DNA of 64,000 nucleotides, taken from assembly GCF_007002745.1 (NCBI RefSeq), contig NZ_SGNY01000002.1, positions 682,001 to 746,000 of the forward strand, in the 5' to 3' direction. The position numbers and the translations under genes are program-made. Source of the stretch: Martinezella rhizogenes. Its GTDB lineage: Bacteria > Pseudomonadota > Alphaproteobacteria > Rhizobiales > Rhizobiaceae. A model generated the notes under the pieces. That model searched no databases and was not told the DNA's origin. It saw only the letters and a program-made list of their open reading frames with translations. Shown piece after piece: positions 43,651-53,027 of the stretch (positions are counted from its first letter, which is position 1; every line of letters starts with the position of its first letter).

Positions 43651-46600
43651 ATGGCCGCACGGCAACGCATCATCCCCGTCAGGCGCGAATATAACCGCTG
43701 GGTCGCCAACCAGACGCTGGAAGATTATGCGCTGCGCTTCACCGCCAAAAGCGCCCGGCAATTTTCCTCCAACCGCATTTCCCACACCGCCATTGGCGCG
43801 ATTTCCTTTCTGGCGCTGGAAGCCATCGGCGGGGCGATCACGCTCTCCTACGGCACCACCAATGCCTTTTACGCCATCTTCGCCGCCGCCATCGCCATGC
43901 TCGCCGTCGGCCTGCCGATCAGCCGTTATGCCATCCGCCACGGCGTCGATATCGATCTTCTGACGCGCGGCGCGAGCTTCGGTTATATCGGCTCCACCAT
44001 CACCTCGCTCATCTACGCCGCCTTCACCTTCATGCTCTTCGCCATCGAGGCGTCGATCATGTCCGGCGCGCTGGAACTGGCGCTCGGCATTCCCTTGTGG
44101 ATCGGCTACATCATCTCCGCCGTCATGGTCATTCCGCTCGTCACCCATGGCGTGAGGCTCATCAGCCGCTTCCAGATCATCACCCAGCCCTTCTGGATCA
44201 TTCTCAACATCCTGCCCTTCATCTTCATCGCCTTGATGGACTGGGAAAAATACGATCTCTGGCGCGCCTTTGCCGGCATCCACCACGCCTCGGGGCCATC
44301 AGGCACGGTGGCGGATTTCAATCTGGTGGAATTCGGCGCGGCCTCCGCCGTCATTCTGGCGCTGATGTCGCAGATCGGCGAACAGGTGGATTTCCTGCGC
44401 TTCCTGCCGGCCGAAGGCCAGAGCCGCCTGCGCCACCGCATCGCCGTCTTTCTGGCCGGCGCCGGCTGGGTGGTCGTTGGCGTACCGAAGCTGCTCGCCG
44501 GCTCGTTCCTCGTGGTCTTGACCTTCAGCTCTGGCGTTTCGGTGGATCGCGCCGCCGATCCGGCGCAGATGTATCTCACCGCCTTCGGTTACATGATCCC
44601 CAACGAGACCGCCGCCATGCTGCTGATGGTCGCCTTCGTGGTCGTCTCGCAGCTGAAGATCAATGTCATGAATGCCTATGCGGGTTCGCTCGCCTGGTCG
44701 AACTTCTTCTCGCGGCTTACCCACAGCCACCCCGGCCGCGTCGTCTGGCTGGTCTTCAATGTGGCCATCGCACTGCTGTTGATGGAACTCGGCATCTACC
44801 GCCTGCTGGAAGAAACGCTCGGCATCTTCTCCATCATCGCCATGGCGTGGCTCTGCACCATTTCCGCCGATCTTTTCATCAACAAGCCGCTTGGCCTTGC
44901 CCCGCCAGGCATCGAATTCAAGCGCGCCCATCTTTACGATATCAATCCCGTCGGCGTCGGCTCCATGGCGCTTTCGGCCACCATCGCGCTCATGGCGCAT
45001 TTCGGCACCTTCGGCCCACTTGCCGCCTCGCTCGCACCCTATCTGACGCTCATCGTCGCTTTCATCGCCTCGCCGCTGATCGCATGGGGCACGAAGGGCA
45101 AATTTTATCTCGCCCGCAAGCCGCGCCAGAAATGGCGGGAAGAAAGCAGCATCACCTGCTCCATCTGCGAACACCCGTTCGAGCCGGAGGATATGGCCTG
45201 GTGTCCCGCTTATGCCGCGCCGATCTGTTCGCTCTGCTGCTCGCTGGACAGCCGCTGCCACGACATGTGCAAGCCGAAGGCGAAGCTGAACTATCAGGTC
45301 GCGACCGTCGCGAAATCCTTCCTGCCCGCACAACTGGTAGCAAAGCTCGCCACCCGGCTCGGACGTTACGGTATGGCGGCCGCTATTGCCGTCACCACCA
45401 TCGGCGGCATTCTCGCTCTGATCGCCCATCAGGTCGGCACCGCCTCGCCGGCAACGGCCGATGTCGTCAACCGCACCATCCTCATCGTGTTTTTCGTCTT
45501 CGCCGTCATTGCCGGCATCGTCTGCTGGTTCCTCGTGCTTGCCCATGACAGCCGCGTCGTGGCGGAAGAGGAATCTTCCCGCCAGAACACGCTGCTGCTC
45601 AAGGAAATCGCCGCCCACAAGAAGACCGATGCCGCCCTTCAGGACGCCAAGGAAACCGCTGAGGCCGCCAACCGCGCCAAGAGCCGTTATGTCGTCGGCC
45701 TCAGCCACGAATTGCGCACGCCGCTCAACGCCGTTCTGGGTTATGCCCAGATTCTTGAACGCGACGACACCATTCCCCCTCCGCGGCAATCGGCCATCAA
45801 GGTCATTCGCCGCTCGGCCGATCACCTGTCGGGCCTGATCGACGGGCTTCTCGATATTTCCAAGATCGAGGCAGGCCGCCTGCAGGTCTATTCCAACGAG
45901 ATCAATATTCAGGACTTCCTCGACCAGATCGTCGATATGTTCCGCCCGCAGGCGCAGGCCAAGGGGCTGGAATTCCGCCATGAGCGCACCGCAGCTCTGC
46001 CGCAATATGTCCGCACCGATGAAAAACGGCTGCGCCAGATCCTCGTCAACCTGCTCTCCAATGCCATCAAATTCACCGATGAGGGAGCCGTTACCTTCGA
46101 TGTCGCCTATCGCAGCCAGGTGGCAAGCTTCACGGTGTCCGATACCGGCCGTGGCATTGCCGAAAAGGATCTTGCCCGCATTTACGAGCCCTTCCAGCGC
46201 GGCGAGGCGGAAAGCGTGCGCCCGATGCCCGGCCTCGGCCTTGGCCTCACCATCACACGGCTTCTAACCAACACGCTCGGCGGCGAGATTTCCGTTTCCA
46301 GCGAAAAGGATGAGGGTTCCACCTTCCGCGTCCGCCTGATGCTGTCAGCCGTCCACCGGCCAAGCACCGCACCCGCGCCGGAAAAAACCATCCGCTCCTA
46401 TTCCGGCCCACGCCGCACCATCGTCGTGGTTGACGATAATGAGGACCACCGCGAGCTGATGCGGCAGGTGCTCTCGCCGCTCGATTTCGTGGTGCTGACG
46501 GCCCAGAGCGGCCCCGAATGCCTGACACTGATCGAAGGCGTGAAACCAGACCTCTTCCTCATCGATATTTCCATGCCCGGCATGAGCGGCTGGCAACTCG

Positions 46601-47046
46601 TGACGAAGCTGCGCGAAGCCGGCCAGACCGCGCCGCTCCTCATGCTCTCGGCCAATATCGGCGACGGCACCGTGGCGGGCGCTGGCGAGGACAATCACAA
46701 CGACGCCATCGCCAAGCCGGTCGATATCCGCCACCTTTGCGACAGGCTCGCCGTGCATCTCGGGCTTGAATGGATTTACGAGGCGGACCTGCCCCCGGCA
46801 CCCGCACCGCAGCCAAAACCGCAAATCATCCATCCCGGCGCAATCCATATCAAGGATTTGCAGCAGCTCGGCGAAATCGGCTACATCCGCGGCATAGAGG
46901 CGAAACTCGCCGATCTCGCCCGCAACACGGATAACCTGCCTTTCACGCAGGAGCTTGGCACCTATGTGCAGGCCTTCGATCTGGCCGGTTACACGCATTT
47001 TCTCAAACGGTTTGCGGATAAAGACACGGGAGACGGCAACGCATGA
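43651..47046 (+). CDS. NCS1-type transporter fused to hybrid histidine kinase
   Basis: A 1131-residue membrane sensor. Residues about 30-495 form a roughly 12-helix domain resembling NCS1 purine/cytosine permeases (SSNRISHTAIGAISFLALEA; ITQPFWIILNILPFIFIAL). Residues about 500-541 carry a cysteine cluster (CSICEHPFEPEDMAWC, ICSLCCSLDSRCHDMC) that could bind zinc. Two more helices and a coiled coil follow. HisKA has H686 in SHELRTPLNAVLGYAQ; HATPase_c has NLLSNAIKF near 800 and DTGRGIA. The receiver has D972 in LIDISMPGMSGW. About 90 C-terminal residues are helical and Hpt-like but unassigned. It overlaps the response-regulator gene by ATGA. The design implies that substrate binding or transport is coupled to phosphorelay; the ligand is unknown, perhaps a nucleobase or related nitrogen compound. 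Confidence 0.88.
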   Translation: MAARQRIIPVRREYNRWVANQTLEDYALRFTAKSARQFSSNRISHTAIGAISFLALEAIGGAITLSYGTTNAFYAIFAAAIAMLAVGLPISRYAIRHGVDIDLLTRGASFGYIGSTITSLIYAAFTFMLFAIEASIMSGALELALGIPLWIGYIISAVMVIPLVTHGVRLISRFQIITQPFWIILNILPFIFIALMDWEKYDLWRAFAGIHHASGPSGTVADFNLVEFGAASAVILALMSQIGEQVDFLRFLPAEGQSRLRHRIAVFLAGAGWVVVGVPKLLAGSFLVVLTFSSGVSVDRAADPAQMYLTAFGYMIPNETAAMLLMVAFVVVSQLKINVMNAYAGSLAWSNFFSRLTHSHPGRVVWLVFNVAIALLLMELGIYRLLEETLGIFSIIAMAWLCTISADLFINKPLGLAPPGIEFKRAHLYDINPVGVGSMALSATIALMAHFGTFGPLAASLAPYLTLIVAFIASPLIAWGTKGKFYLARKPRQKWREESSITCSICEHPFEPEDMAWCPAYAAPICSLCCSLDSRCHDMCKPKAKLNYQVATVAKSFLPAQLVAKLATRLGRYGMAAAIAVTTIGGILALIAHQVGTASPATADVVNRTILIVFFVFAVIAGIVCWFLVLAHDSRVVAEEESSRQNTLLLKEIAAHKKTDAALQDAKETAEAANRAKSRYVVGLSHELRTPLNAVLGYAQILERDDTIPPPRQSAIKVIRRSADHLSGLIDGLLDISKIEAGRLQVYSNEINIQDFLDQIVDMFRPQAQAKGLEFRHERTAALPQYVRTDEKRLRQILVNLLSNAIKFTDEGAVTFDVAYRSQVASFTVSDTGRGIAEKDLARIYEPFQRGEAESVRPMPGLGLGLTITRLLTNTLGGEISVSSEKDEGSTFRVRLMLSAVHRPSTAPAPEKTIRSYSGPRRTIVVVDDNEDHRELMRQVLSPLDFVVLTAQSGPECLTLIEGVKPDLFLIDISMPGMSGWQLVTKLREAGQTAPLLMLSANIGDGTVAGAGEDNHNDAIAKPVDIRHLCDRLAVHLGLEWIYEADLPPAPAPQPKPQIIHPGAIHIKDLQQLGEIGYIRGIEAKLADLARNTDNLPFTQELGTYVQAFDLAGYTHFLKRFADKDTGDGNA

Positions 47047-47972
47047 GCGCTCAGGCAACAGCGGCTCCAAGAGACATCGTCCTGCTGGTGGATGACAGCC
47101 CGGAAGCGCTCGGCTTCCTCACCGATGCGCTGGAACAGTCCGGCTTTTCGGCGCTGATCGCCACCTCGGGACAGGCCGCGCTCAACATTGCCGAACGCAT
47201 CACGCCCGATATCATCCTGCTCGACGCCGTCATGCCCACAATGGACGGTTTCGAGACCTGCCGCCGGCTGAAGGCCAATGCGGCGGTGGCGCAGGTGCCT
47301 GTCATCTTCATGACCGGGCTGACCGAGACCGAACATGTGGTGCGGGCGCTCGAATCCGGCGGTGTCGATTATCTGACCAAGCCGATCAACATCGATGAGT
47401 TGCGCGCCCGCATCCGCGTGCACCTTTCCAATGCCCGCTCGGCCCAGAGCGCCCGCGTGGCGCTCGACGCCGCCGGCCGCCATCTGCTTGCCGTGCGCGC
47501 CAGCGGCGCCATCCACTGGTCCACACCGCAGGCGACCCGGCTCGTCAACGCCGCCACCGGCCGTGACGACGGCATGGAAACCGTCGTCATCCATATCGGC
47601 CGCTGGCTCGCAGAACGGGCGGCAGCGGAAACCGGCCGCGACATGCCGCTGACAATCACCGAGGCCGGACGCCCTGCCCTGCAACTGTCTTTCCTCGGCG
47701 CCATGGGGCCGGATGAATTCCTCTTCCGCCTCACCGCCGCCAGCGAGAAATCCGACGACCACCTGTTGCGCGAGCATTTCTCCCTCACCGCGCGGGAATC
47801 GGAAGTGCTGCTGTGGATCGCCAAGGGCAAATCCAACCGCGATATCGGCGATATTCTCGGCCTTTCCGCGAGAACGGTGAACAAACATCTGGAACAGATC
47901 TATGTGAAGCTCGGCGTCGAAAACCGCGCGTCGGCGGCCGTCAAGGCGGCGCATGTTCTGCATCAGGGGTGA
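47043..47972 (+). CDS. NarL/LuxR-type response regulator
   Basis: A 309-residue regulator. The receiver has D61 (IILLDAVMPTMDGFE), acidic pair VDDSP and the lysine of DYLTKPIN. A linker domain of about 110 residues (WSTPQATRLVNAATG...) precedes a C-terminal GerE/LuxR helix-turn-helix (LTARESEVLLWIAKGKSNRDIG, then LSARTVNKHLEQIYVKLGV). It overlaps the kinase stop (ATGA 47043), so it is the likely output partner of the transporter-kinase. Targets are unknown. Confidence 0.92.
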   Translation: MSAQATAAPRDIVLLVDDSPEALGFLTDALEQSGFSALIATSGQAALNIAERITPDIILLDAVMPTMDGFETCRRLKANAAVAQVPVIFMTGLTETEHVVRALESGGVDYLTKPINIDELRARIRVHLSNARSAQSARVALDAAGRHLLAVRASGAIHWSTPQATRLVNAATGRDDGMETVVIHIGRWLAERAAAETGRDMPLTITEAGRPALQLSFLGAMGPDEFLFRLTAASEKSDDHLLREHFSLTARESEVLLWIAKGKSNRDIGDILGLSARTVNKHLEQIYVKLGVENRASAAVKAAHVLHQG

Positions 47973-48047
47973 ATTTCCTCGCGTGATGCGTTAGGCTGCT
48001 GCTGACATCCCGCAGAGCAGCCAATTCCGGACGAGCGGCGGCCGCTT

Positions 48048-48174
48048 GTTTCTTCTCCCCGCCGGGGAGAAGTCCGCGGCAGCGGGATGAGGGGGCAAGC
48101 CCTCCGAAGTCCGGCAACCTAGCCCCCTCATCCGACCCTTCGGGCCACCTTCTCCTCCTCGGGGAGAGAAGAAA
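48048..48174. repeat. Type A palindromic repeat (RIME-like)
   Basis: GTTTCTTCTCCCCGCCGGGG... with the GTCCGCGGCAGCGGG flavour at left and the GACCCTTCGGGCC flavour at right. The last block has small insertions (CTCGGGGAGAGAAGAAAC). It fills the 268-base gap after the response regulator. Confidence 0.85.
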
Positions 48175-48240
48175 CTCGCGGCAAACCACCACCCAAAATC
48201 ACCGTCCGATCCGCTGAACCCAACACAGGAACAAACACCC

Positions 48241-48762
48241 ATGAACCGTTTCATCCTTTCCGGCTGCTCCGGCGGCGGCAAATCCACCCTGCTTGCCGAG
48301 CTATCCCGGCGCGGTTTTGCCACTGTCGAGGAACCCGGCCGCCGCATCGTCATCGAAGAAACCCGCAACAACGGCACCGCCCTGCCGTGGATCGACATCG
48401 AAGCCTTCGCCCGCCGCGCCATCGCCATGGCACTCGAAGACCGGCAAAAGGCGCCGCCGGATGGCCTCGTCTTCTTCGACCGTGGCCTGATTGACGCGGC
48501 CTCCGCGCTGCGCCATGTCAGCGGCGATGCCTTCATCGATACATTGCGCCATGCGCATCGCTACAACAGGCTGGTTTTCCTCACCCCGCCCTGGCCGGAA
48601 ATCTACCGGGGCGATGACGAGCGCCGGCACGATTTCGATGCGGCGGTCGAGGAATACGAGCGTCTGCTCCACGACTATGACGCGCTTGGCTACGACACCG
48701 TCGTGCTCCCGAAATCGGGCATCGCAGAACGTGCAGACTTTATCCTGACGCGGATCGGCTGA
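48241..48762 (+). CDS. Small AAA/P-loop ATPase or kinase-like protein
   Basis: A 173-residue P-loop protein. Walker A GCSGGGKST starts at residue 8, and VFFDRGLIDAASALR gives a DRG motif like those of nucleotide/NadR-type kinases; RLVFLTPPWPEIYRGDDERRHD follows as a lid-like basic segment. Proteins of this type are annotated as AAA_28 ATPases; substrate is unknown. No operon partner is evident. Confidence 0.8.
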   Translation: MNRFILSGCSGGGKSTLLAELSRRGFATVEEPGRRIVIEETRNNGTALPWIDIEAFARRAIAMALEDRQKAPPDGLVFFDRGLIDAASALRHVSGDAFIDTLRHAHRYNRLVFLTPPWPEIYRGDDERRHDFDAAVEEYERLLHDYDALGYDTVVLPKSGIAERADFILTRIG

Positions 48763-48790
48763 ACCGCACCTGCACGCAGCAACACTGGCC

Positions 48791-49507
48791 TCAGCGACTG
48801 TCCAGCAATTGCGAAACGGTGACGAACTCAAACCCGCGTTGGCGCAGACCGTCGATGATCAGGGGCAAGGCCTGCCGGGATATTTCGCGGCTTCGATACA
48901 TGACATGCATGATGATGATCGAGCCATTTTGCGTTTGCTCGATCACATGTTTCGCAAAAGCAGCAGTATCCCCGGCGACTTCAGGAAACGATTCCGGCTC
49001 GACATCCCACATGATGGTTTTCCGTTCATGCCGGGAAAGATACCAGGGCAAAGTCAGCAGCTTCTTGCCATAGGGCGGGCGGAACATGATCTCGCCTTCA
49101 TAACCCGCCGCCCGAATGGCCGTATCGGTGCGCTCGATTTCCTCACTTATGCGCTCCGTCCCCATCAGCGTCATGTTGGAATGGGTAAAGCTGTGGTTGC
49201 CGACCTGATGTCCTTCGCCGACGATCATACGCGCCTGCGGCAGGTTTTCTTCGGTCTCCCTGCCCGTCAGGAAAAAAGTCGCCTTCACTCCGCGTTCCCT
49301 GAGGACCGCCAGAACACCCTGCGTGAAGCCCGCCGAAGGTCCGTCATCGAATGTCAGCGCCACCAAGGGCTTTGCTGTTTCGACCCGGGCGACGATGGTT
49401 CCGAATGATTGCACCGTTCGCGATTTGCTGAAGAGGTGCAGGCCGAAGAGCACCGCCGCCAGCGCAGTCAGACCAAGGAACAGAAACAAGGCCCGCTTTA
49501 TCGTCAT
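48791..49507 (-). CDS. Polysaccharide deacetylase (NodB/CE4 family)
   Basis: A 238-residue membrane-anchored or secreted deacetylase. N-terminal helix RALFLFLGLTALAAVLFGLHLF; CE4 motif 1 LTFDDGPSAGFTQG with the catalytic/metal aspartates; motif 2 HSFTHSNM with the metal histidines; motif 3 MFRPPYGKK; later SIIIMHVMYRS. It would remove N- or O-acetyl groups from an envelope glycan. Convergent with the upstream ATPase gene. Confidence 0.9.
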   Translation of the reverse strand: MTIKRALFLFLGLTALAAVLFGLHLFSKSRTVQSFGTIVARVETAKPLVALTFDDGPSAGFTQGVLAVLRERGVKATFFLTGRETEENLPQARMIVGEGHQVGNHSFTHSNMTLMGTERISEEIERTDTAIRAAGYEGEIMFRPPYGKKLLTLPWYLSRHERKTIMWDVEPESFPEVAGDTAAFAKHVIEQTQNGSIIIMHVMYRSREISRQALPLIIDGLRQRGFEFVTVSQLLDSR

Positions 49508-49598
49508 TGCTGCCCCTCATCGCAGTTTCGCGAGATGTTTGTTTCGCGCCTTGTTGTCTCCAGTGTGGCGGGCCATGGCGATAAGACATCGTCGCAAA

Positions 49599-49627
49599 CA
49601 AAAAAGCCCGGCATCGCTGCCGGGCTT
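49599..49627 (-). terminator. Intrinsic terminator of the liv operon
   Basis: Read on the minus strand: AAGCCCGGCA-GCGA-TGCCGGGCTT followed by TTTTGTTTG, 22 bases after the livJ stop. Confidence 0.9.
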
Positions 49628-49649
49628 CGATCGTGTAACGCAGAAAGGC

Positions 49650-50768
49650 TTAGCTGCCCTGCTGGACGTAGGTGAACTTGCCGTCCGCGCCCTTCTTCCA
49701 CTCGTACATGACGTAGCCGGGAAGCTTCGGATCGCCCTTCTCGTCGAAGGAGATGTCACCCAGTGCAGTCGGGAAAGTACCGGACTTCAGGGCTTCGGCA
49801 ACCTTTTCCGGCTCAACGGAACCGGCGGCCTTTGCCGCGCCTGCGATCGACTGCAGAGCTGCATAGGAGTAGAGCGTGTAGGCTTCCGGATTGAAGCCGG
49901 CGGCCTTGAACTTCTCTACCAGTTCCTTGTTTTCCGGGCGCAGCGTCGGATCGGGGCCGAAGGTGTTAAGCGTGCCTTCGACGGCGTCACCGGCGATGGA
50001 AGCCAGTTCGTTCGAGACGATGCCGTCACCCGAGATCAGCTTCGCCTTCAGGCCCTGATCGGCCGCCTGGCGGATGATCAGACCGGCTTCGGTGTGCAAG
50101 CCACCCCAATAGATGACCGAAACGCCGGCTTCCTTCATCTTCGAAATCAGCGCCGAGAAGTCCTTGTCGCCGACATTGACGCCTTCATACATGACTTCCG
50201 TCAGGCCGGCGGCATTGGCTGCCTTCTTGGTTTCATCGGCAAGGCCCTGACCATAGGGGGTCTTGTCGTGAATGACGGCGATCTTGGCGTCCTTGAAGTG
50301 GTCGGCCAGATACTTGCCGGCAATGCCACCCTGCTGGTCGTCACGACCGCAGGTGCGGAAGGTGTTCCACAGGCCACGCTCGGTAAAGACCGGGTTGGTT
50401 GCGGCCGGCGTCACTTCGAGAATGCCATTTTCGGCATAAACTTCGGAAGCCGGAATGGAAACGCCGGAGTTGAAGTGACCGATGACGAATTTCACGCCGT
50501 CGGCAACGAATTTATTGGCAACCGAAATACCCTGCTTCGGGTCGGATACGTCGTCACCCAGCACGATCTTGATCTGCTCGCCATTGATGCCGCCGGCGGC
50601 ATTGATGTCTTTCGCAGCCTGTTCGGCACCCTTCTGGATCTGAGCGCCAAAAGCAGCGTTCGGGCCGGTCAGCGGTGCGCCGACAGCGATCACGACATCG
50701 GCCCAGGCCGAACCGCCGAAGGCGACCATGGCGGTCAGCGCGACAGCGGAAAGAAGAGACTTCTTCAT
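49650..50768 (-). CDS. livJ: Branched-chain amino-acid binding protein LivJ/BraC
   Basis: A 372-residue periplasmic receptor with signal peptide ([18 protein letters not shown]) and core motifs [73 protein letters not shown] and [18 protein letters not shown]. Length and motifs match Leu/Ile/Val-binding proteins. It is last gene of the run livH-M-G-F-DUF6867-livJ; a 117-base gap upstream could hold its own promoter for high expression. Confidence 0.93.
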   Translation of the reverse strand: MKKSLLSAVALTAMVAFGGSAWADVVIAVGAPLTGPNAAFGAQIQKGAEQAAKDINAAGGINGEQIKIVLGDDVSDPKQGISVANKFVADGVKFVIGHFNSGVSIPASEVYAENGILEVTPAATNPVFTERGLWNTFRTCGRDDQQGGIAGKYLADHFKDAKIAVIHDKTPYGQGLADETKKAANAAGLTEVMYEGVNVGDKDFSALISKMKEAGVSVIYWGGLHTEAGLIIRQAADQGLKAKLISGDGIVSNELASIAGDAVEGTLNTFGPDPTLRPENKELVEKFKAAGFNPEAYTLYSYAALQSIAGAAKAAGSVEPEKVAEALKSGTFPTALGDISFDEKGDPKLPGYVMYEWKKGADGKFTYVQQGS

Positions 50769-50885
50769 TACTTTACTCCCAGTTCCTTGGATGGGTTGAT
50801 TGCAAGGACCTGTTCGGTACCCACCTTAACCGAACAGAAACCGTTCCACTCTGACGAGCATTGTGCAGCCGGAAAAATCCGCCTG

Positions 50886-51239
50886 TCAATCTTTCTTCTT
50901 GTAGGAAAATGCCGACGTGCGATCGTAAAGCCAATAGTAGTTATTGACCATCTGGCTTGTCCGGCGCATGCGGAAACCGATGCTGGAAAAGACCAGAAGA
51001 AGAACGACGTCAAACACGTAATAAAAGCCGTTGATGAACGGCCCGTTGAAGAGCGCGTGATGCAGGAAGCGCATCACCAGCCCCAATGCCAGCGTATAGA
51101 TTACCACACGCGTATAATCGCCCCAGCCATCGGCCACGGATTTGCCCGTGCGCCACGCCGTCCAGAAACCCAGAAGAACAACCAGTGCGCGCAGAACATA
51201 ACGCACGCCGCTATCCGTCTCGAAAAAAAGGCCCTGCAT
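50886..51239 (-). CDS. DUF6867-type small membrane protein in the liv operon
   Basis: A 117-residue protein with three hydrophobic segments (ALVVLLGFWTAWRTG; VVIYTLALGLVMRFLHHAL; GFYYVFDVVLLLVFSSIGF) and a basic/aromatic C-terminus (YYWLYDRTSAFSYKKKD). GGGGAAAGAG precedes ATG 51239, where the family begins (MQGLFFE); ATG 51251 is also possible. It sits between livF and livJ on the same strand. Function is unknown; the position suggests association with amino-acid import. Confidence 0.72.
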   Translation of the reverse strand: MQGLFFETDSGVRYVLRALVVLLGFWTAWRTGKSVADGWGDYTRVVIYTLALGLVMRFLHHALFNGPFINGFYYVFDVVLLLVFSSIGFRMRRTSQMVNNYYWLYDRTSAFSYKKKD

Positions 51240-51408
51240 CTCTTTCCCCATCAGTGCCGGGCGAAAATGCCCAGGCCCTGCCTTGTCTGTCGTCCCGCCG
51301 TTTGCCGGTGGGCATTTTATTGTTTGCGTCCCGCCCTGATCCCGAAGAATTCGGCTGAACACCGTGTGCAGTTTTGCGCCGCAAAATTTGCGGCGCAAGT
51401 AAAATCTT

Positions 51409-52137
51409 TCAGTGCCGTCCGCCTTCCAGATAAGCAGCGCGCACCTGCGGATCAGCCAGCAGTTCCTTGCCCGAACCGCTCATCGTCACCTTGCCGTTGA
51501 CCATCACGTAAGCGCGGTCGGAAAGCTTTAGCGCGGCAAAGGCGTTCTGCTCCACCAGGAAGACGGTCAGCCCTTCCTCCTTGTTGAGTTTCTTGATCGC
51601 CTCGAAGATGCCCTTGACGATCAGCGGCGCGAGACCCAGCGACGGTTCATCGAGAAGAAGCAGCTTCGGCCGTGCCATCAGCGCGCGGCCGATGGAGAGC
51701 ATCTGCTGCTCGCCGCCGGAAAGCGTGCCGCCGCGCTGGCTCTGGCGTTCCTTCAGGCGCGGGAACATCACGAAGATCTTCTCGACGTCTTCCTTGAAAT
51801 ATTTCAGGTTGTCGAGATTGGCGCCCATCTGCAGGTTTTCCAGCACCGTCATGCGCGGGAAAATCCGCCGGCCTTCGGGCGACTGGGCAATACGCTTGCG
51901 GGCGATGAGGTGCGTCGGCAGCTGCGTAATGTCCTCGCCGTCGAAGATCACCTGGCCGGCACGGGCCTGCGGGCTGCCGCAGATGGTCATCATCAGCGTC
52001 GACTTGCCGGCGCCATTGGCGCCGATCAGGCTGACGATTTCGCCCTTGTTGACTTCGACATCGACACCGGCGAGCGCGCGGATATTGCCATAATAGGTTT
52101 CGACACCCTGGACTTTCAGAAGCGGTTCACCGGACAT
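51409..52137 (-). CDS. livF: Branched-chain amino-acid ABC ATPase LivF
   Basis: A 242-residue ATPase. GVETYYGNIRALAGVDVEV, Walker A GANGAGKST, ARAGQVIFDGEDITQLPTH, signature TLSGGEQQMLSIGRAL, Walker B LLLLDEPSLGLAPL and VEQNAFAAL are LivF hallmarks. TGATG coupling to livG. Confidence 0.95.
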   Translation of the reverse strand: MSGEPLLKVQGVETYYGNIRALAGVDVEVNKGEIVSLIGANGAGKSTLMMTICGSPQARAGQVIFDGEDITQLPTHLIARKRIAQSPEGRRIFPRMTVLENLQMGANLDNLKYFKEDVEKIFVMFPRLKERQSQRGGTLSGGEQQMLSIGRALMARPKLLLLDEPSLGLAPLIVKGIFEAIKKLNKEEGLTVFLVEQNAFAALKLSDRAYVMVNGKVTMSGSGKELLADPQVRAAYLEGGRH

Positions 52138-53027
52138 CAGGCCGCTCCTCCGTCGAGTTCTTCCGCAATCACGTCTTCCACTTCATCATCCTCGACACCC
52201 AGATAGGCGGCGATGACCTTGGGGTCGTTCTTCACATGGTCCGGCGTGCCGTCGGAAATCTTCTGGCCATATTCCAGAACCACCACATGGTCGGAAATCT
52301 GCATCACCACGGACATGTCATGCTCGATGAGGAGCAGCGACGTGCCCTCGTCGCGGATGCCGCGCAGCAGCGTGTTGAGCGCCAGCGATTCCTTCGGGTT
52401 GAGACCGGCGGCCGGCTCGTCGAGGCACAGCAGCTCCGGCCCCGTGCACATGGCGCGGGCGATTTCCAGACGACGCTGCGCGCCATAGGGCAGATCACCG
52501 GCCGGGTCGTCGGCGCGGTCGGTCAGATCGGCCTTGTCCAGCCAGTACTTGGCTTTTTCGATCGAGCTCGCAACCGCCTTTTTATAGGCGGGCAGGCCAA
52601 GAAGACCGAGGATGGTGTAACCCGAGGCCTTCATCAGCGCATTGTGCTGCGCCACCAGCAGGTTTTCCAGAACCGTGAGGCCCGAAAACAGGCGGATGTT
52701 CTGGAAGGTGCGCGCCACCTTGGCCTTCTTGGTGATTTCGAAATCCGGCAGGCGCTCGAGAAGATGCGCCTCACCGCTTTGCTGGCGCATGGTGATCATG
52801 CCCATCGTCGGCTTGTAGAAGCCGGTGATGCAGTTGAAAACCGTGGTCTTTCCAGCGCCGTTGGGGCCGATCAGCGCGGTGATCTCACCGCGCTTTGCCT
52901 CGAAGGAGAAGTCGTTGATGGCCATCAGGCCGCCGAACTTCATCGACAGATGTTCGACCTTGAGGATCGTGTCGCCAGTCGTATTGCCAGTCGCATTGGA
53001 TGTCATGTTCATCGTTCCGGAAGCCAT
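52137..53027 (-). CDS. livG: Branched-chain amino-acid ABC ATPase LivG
   Basis: A 296-residue ATPase: LSMKFGGLMAINDFSFEAK, Walker A GPNGAGKTT, NCITGFYKPTMG, ARTFQNIRLFSGLTVLENLL, Walker B-signature region PYGAQRRLEIARAM and LLCLDEPAAGLNPKES. It has a threonine/asparagine-rich N-terminal extension and an acidic tail. ATG 53027 overlaps the livM stop as TGATG; TTG 53030 is an alternative. Confidence 0.95.
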   Translation of the reverse strand: MASGTMNMTSNATGNTTGDTILKVEHLSMKFGGLMAINDFSFEAKRGEITALIGPNGAGKTTVFNCITGFYKPTMGMITMRQQSGEAHLLERLPDFEITKKAKVARTFQNIRLFSGLTVLENLLVAQHNALMKASGYTILGLLGLPAYKKAVASSIEKAKYWLDKADLTDRADDPAGDLPYGAQRRLEIARAMCTGPELLCLDEPAAGLNPKESLALNTLLRGIRDEGTSLLLIEHDMSVVMQISDHVVVLEYGQKISDGTPDHVKNDPKVIAAYLGVEDDEVEDVIAEELDGGAA

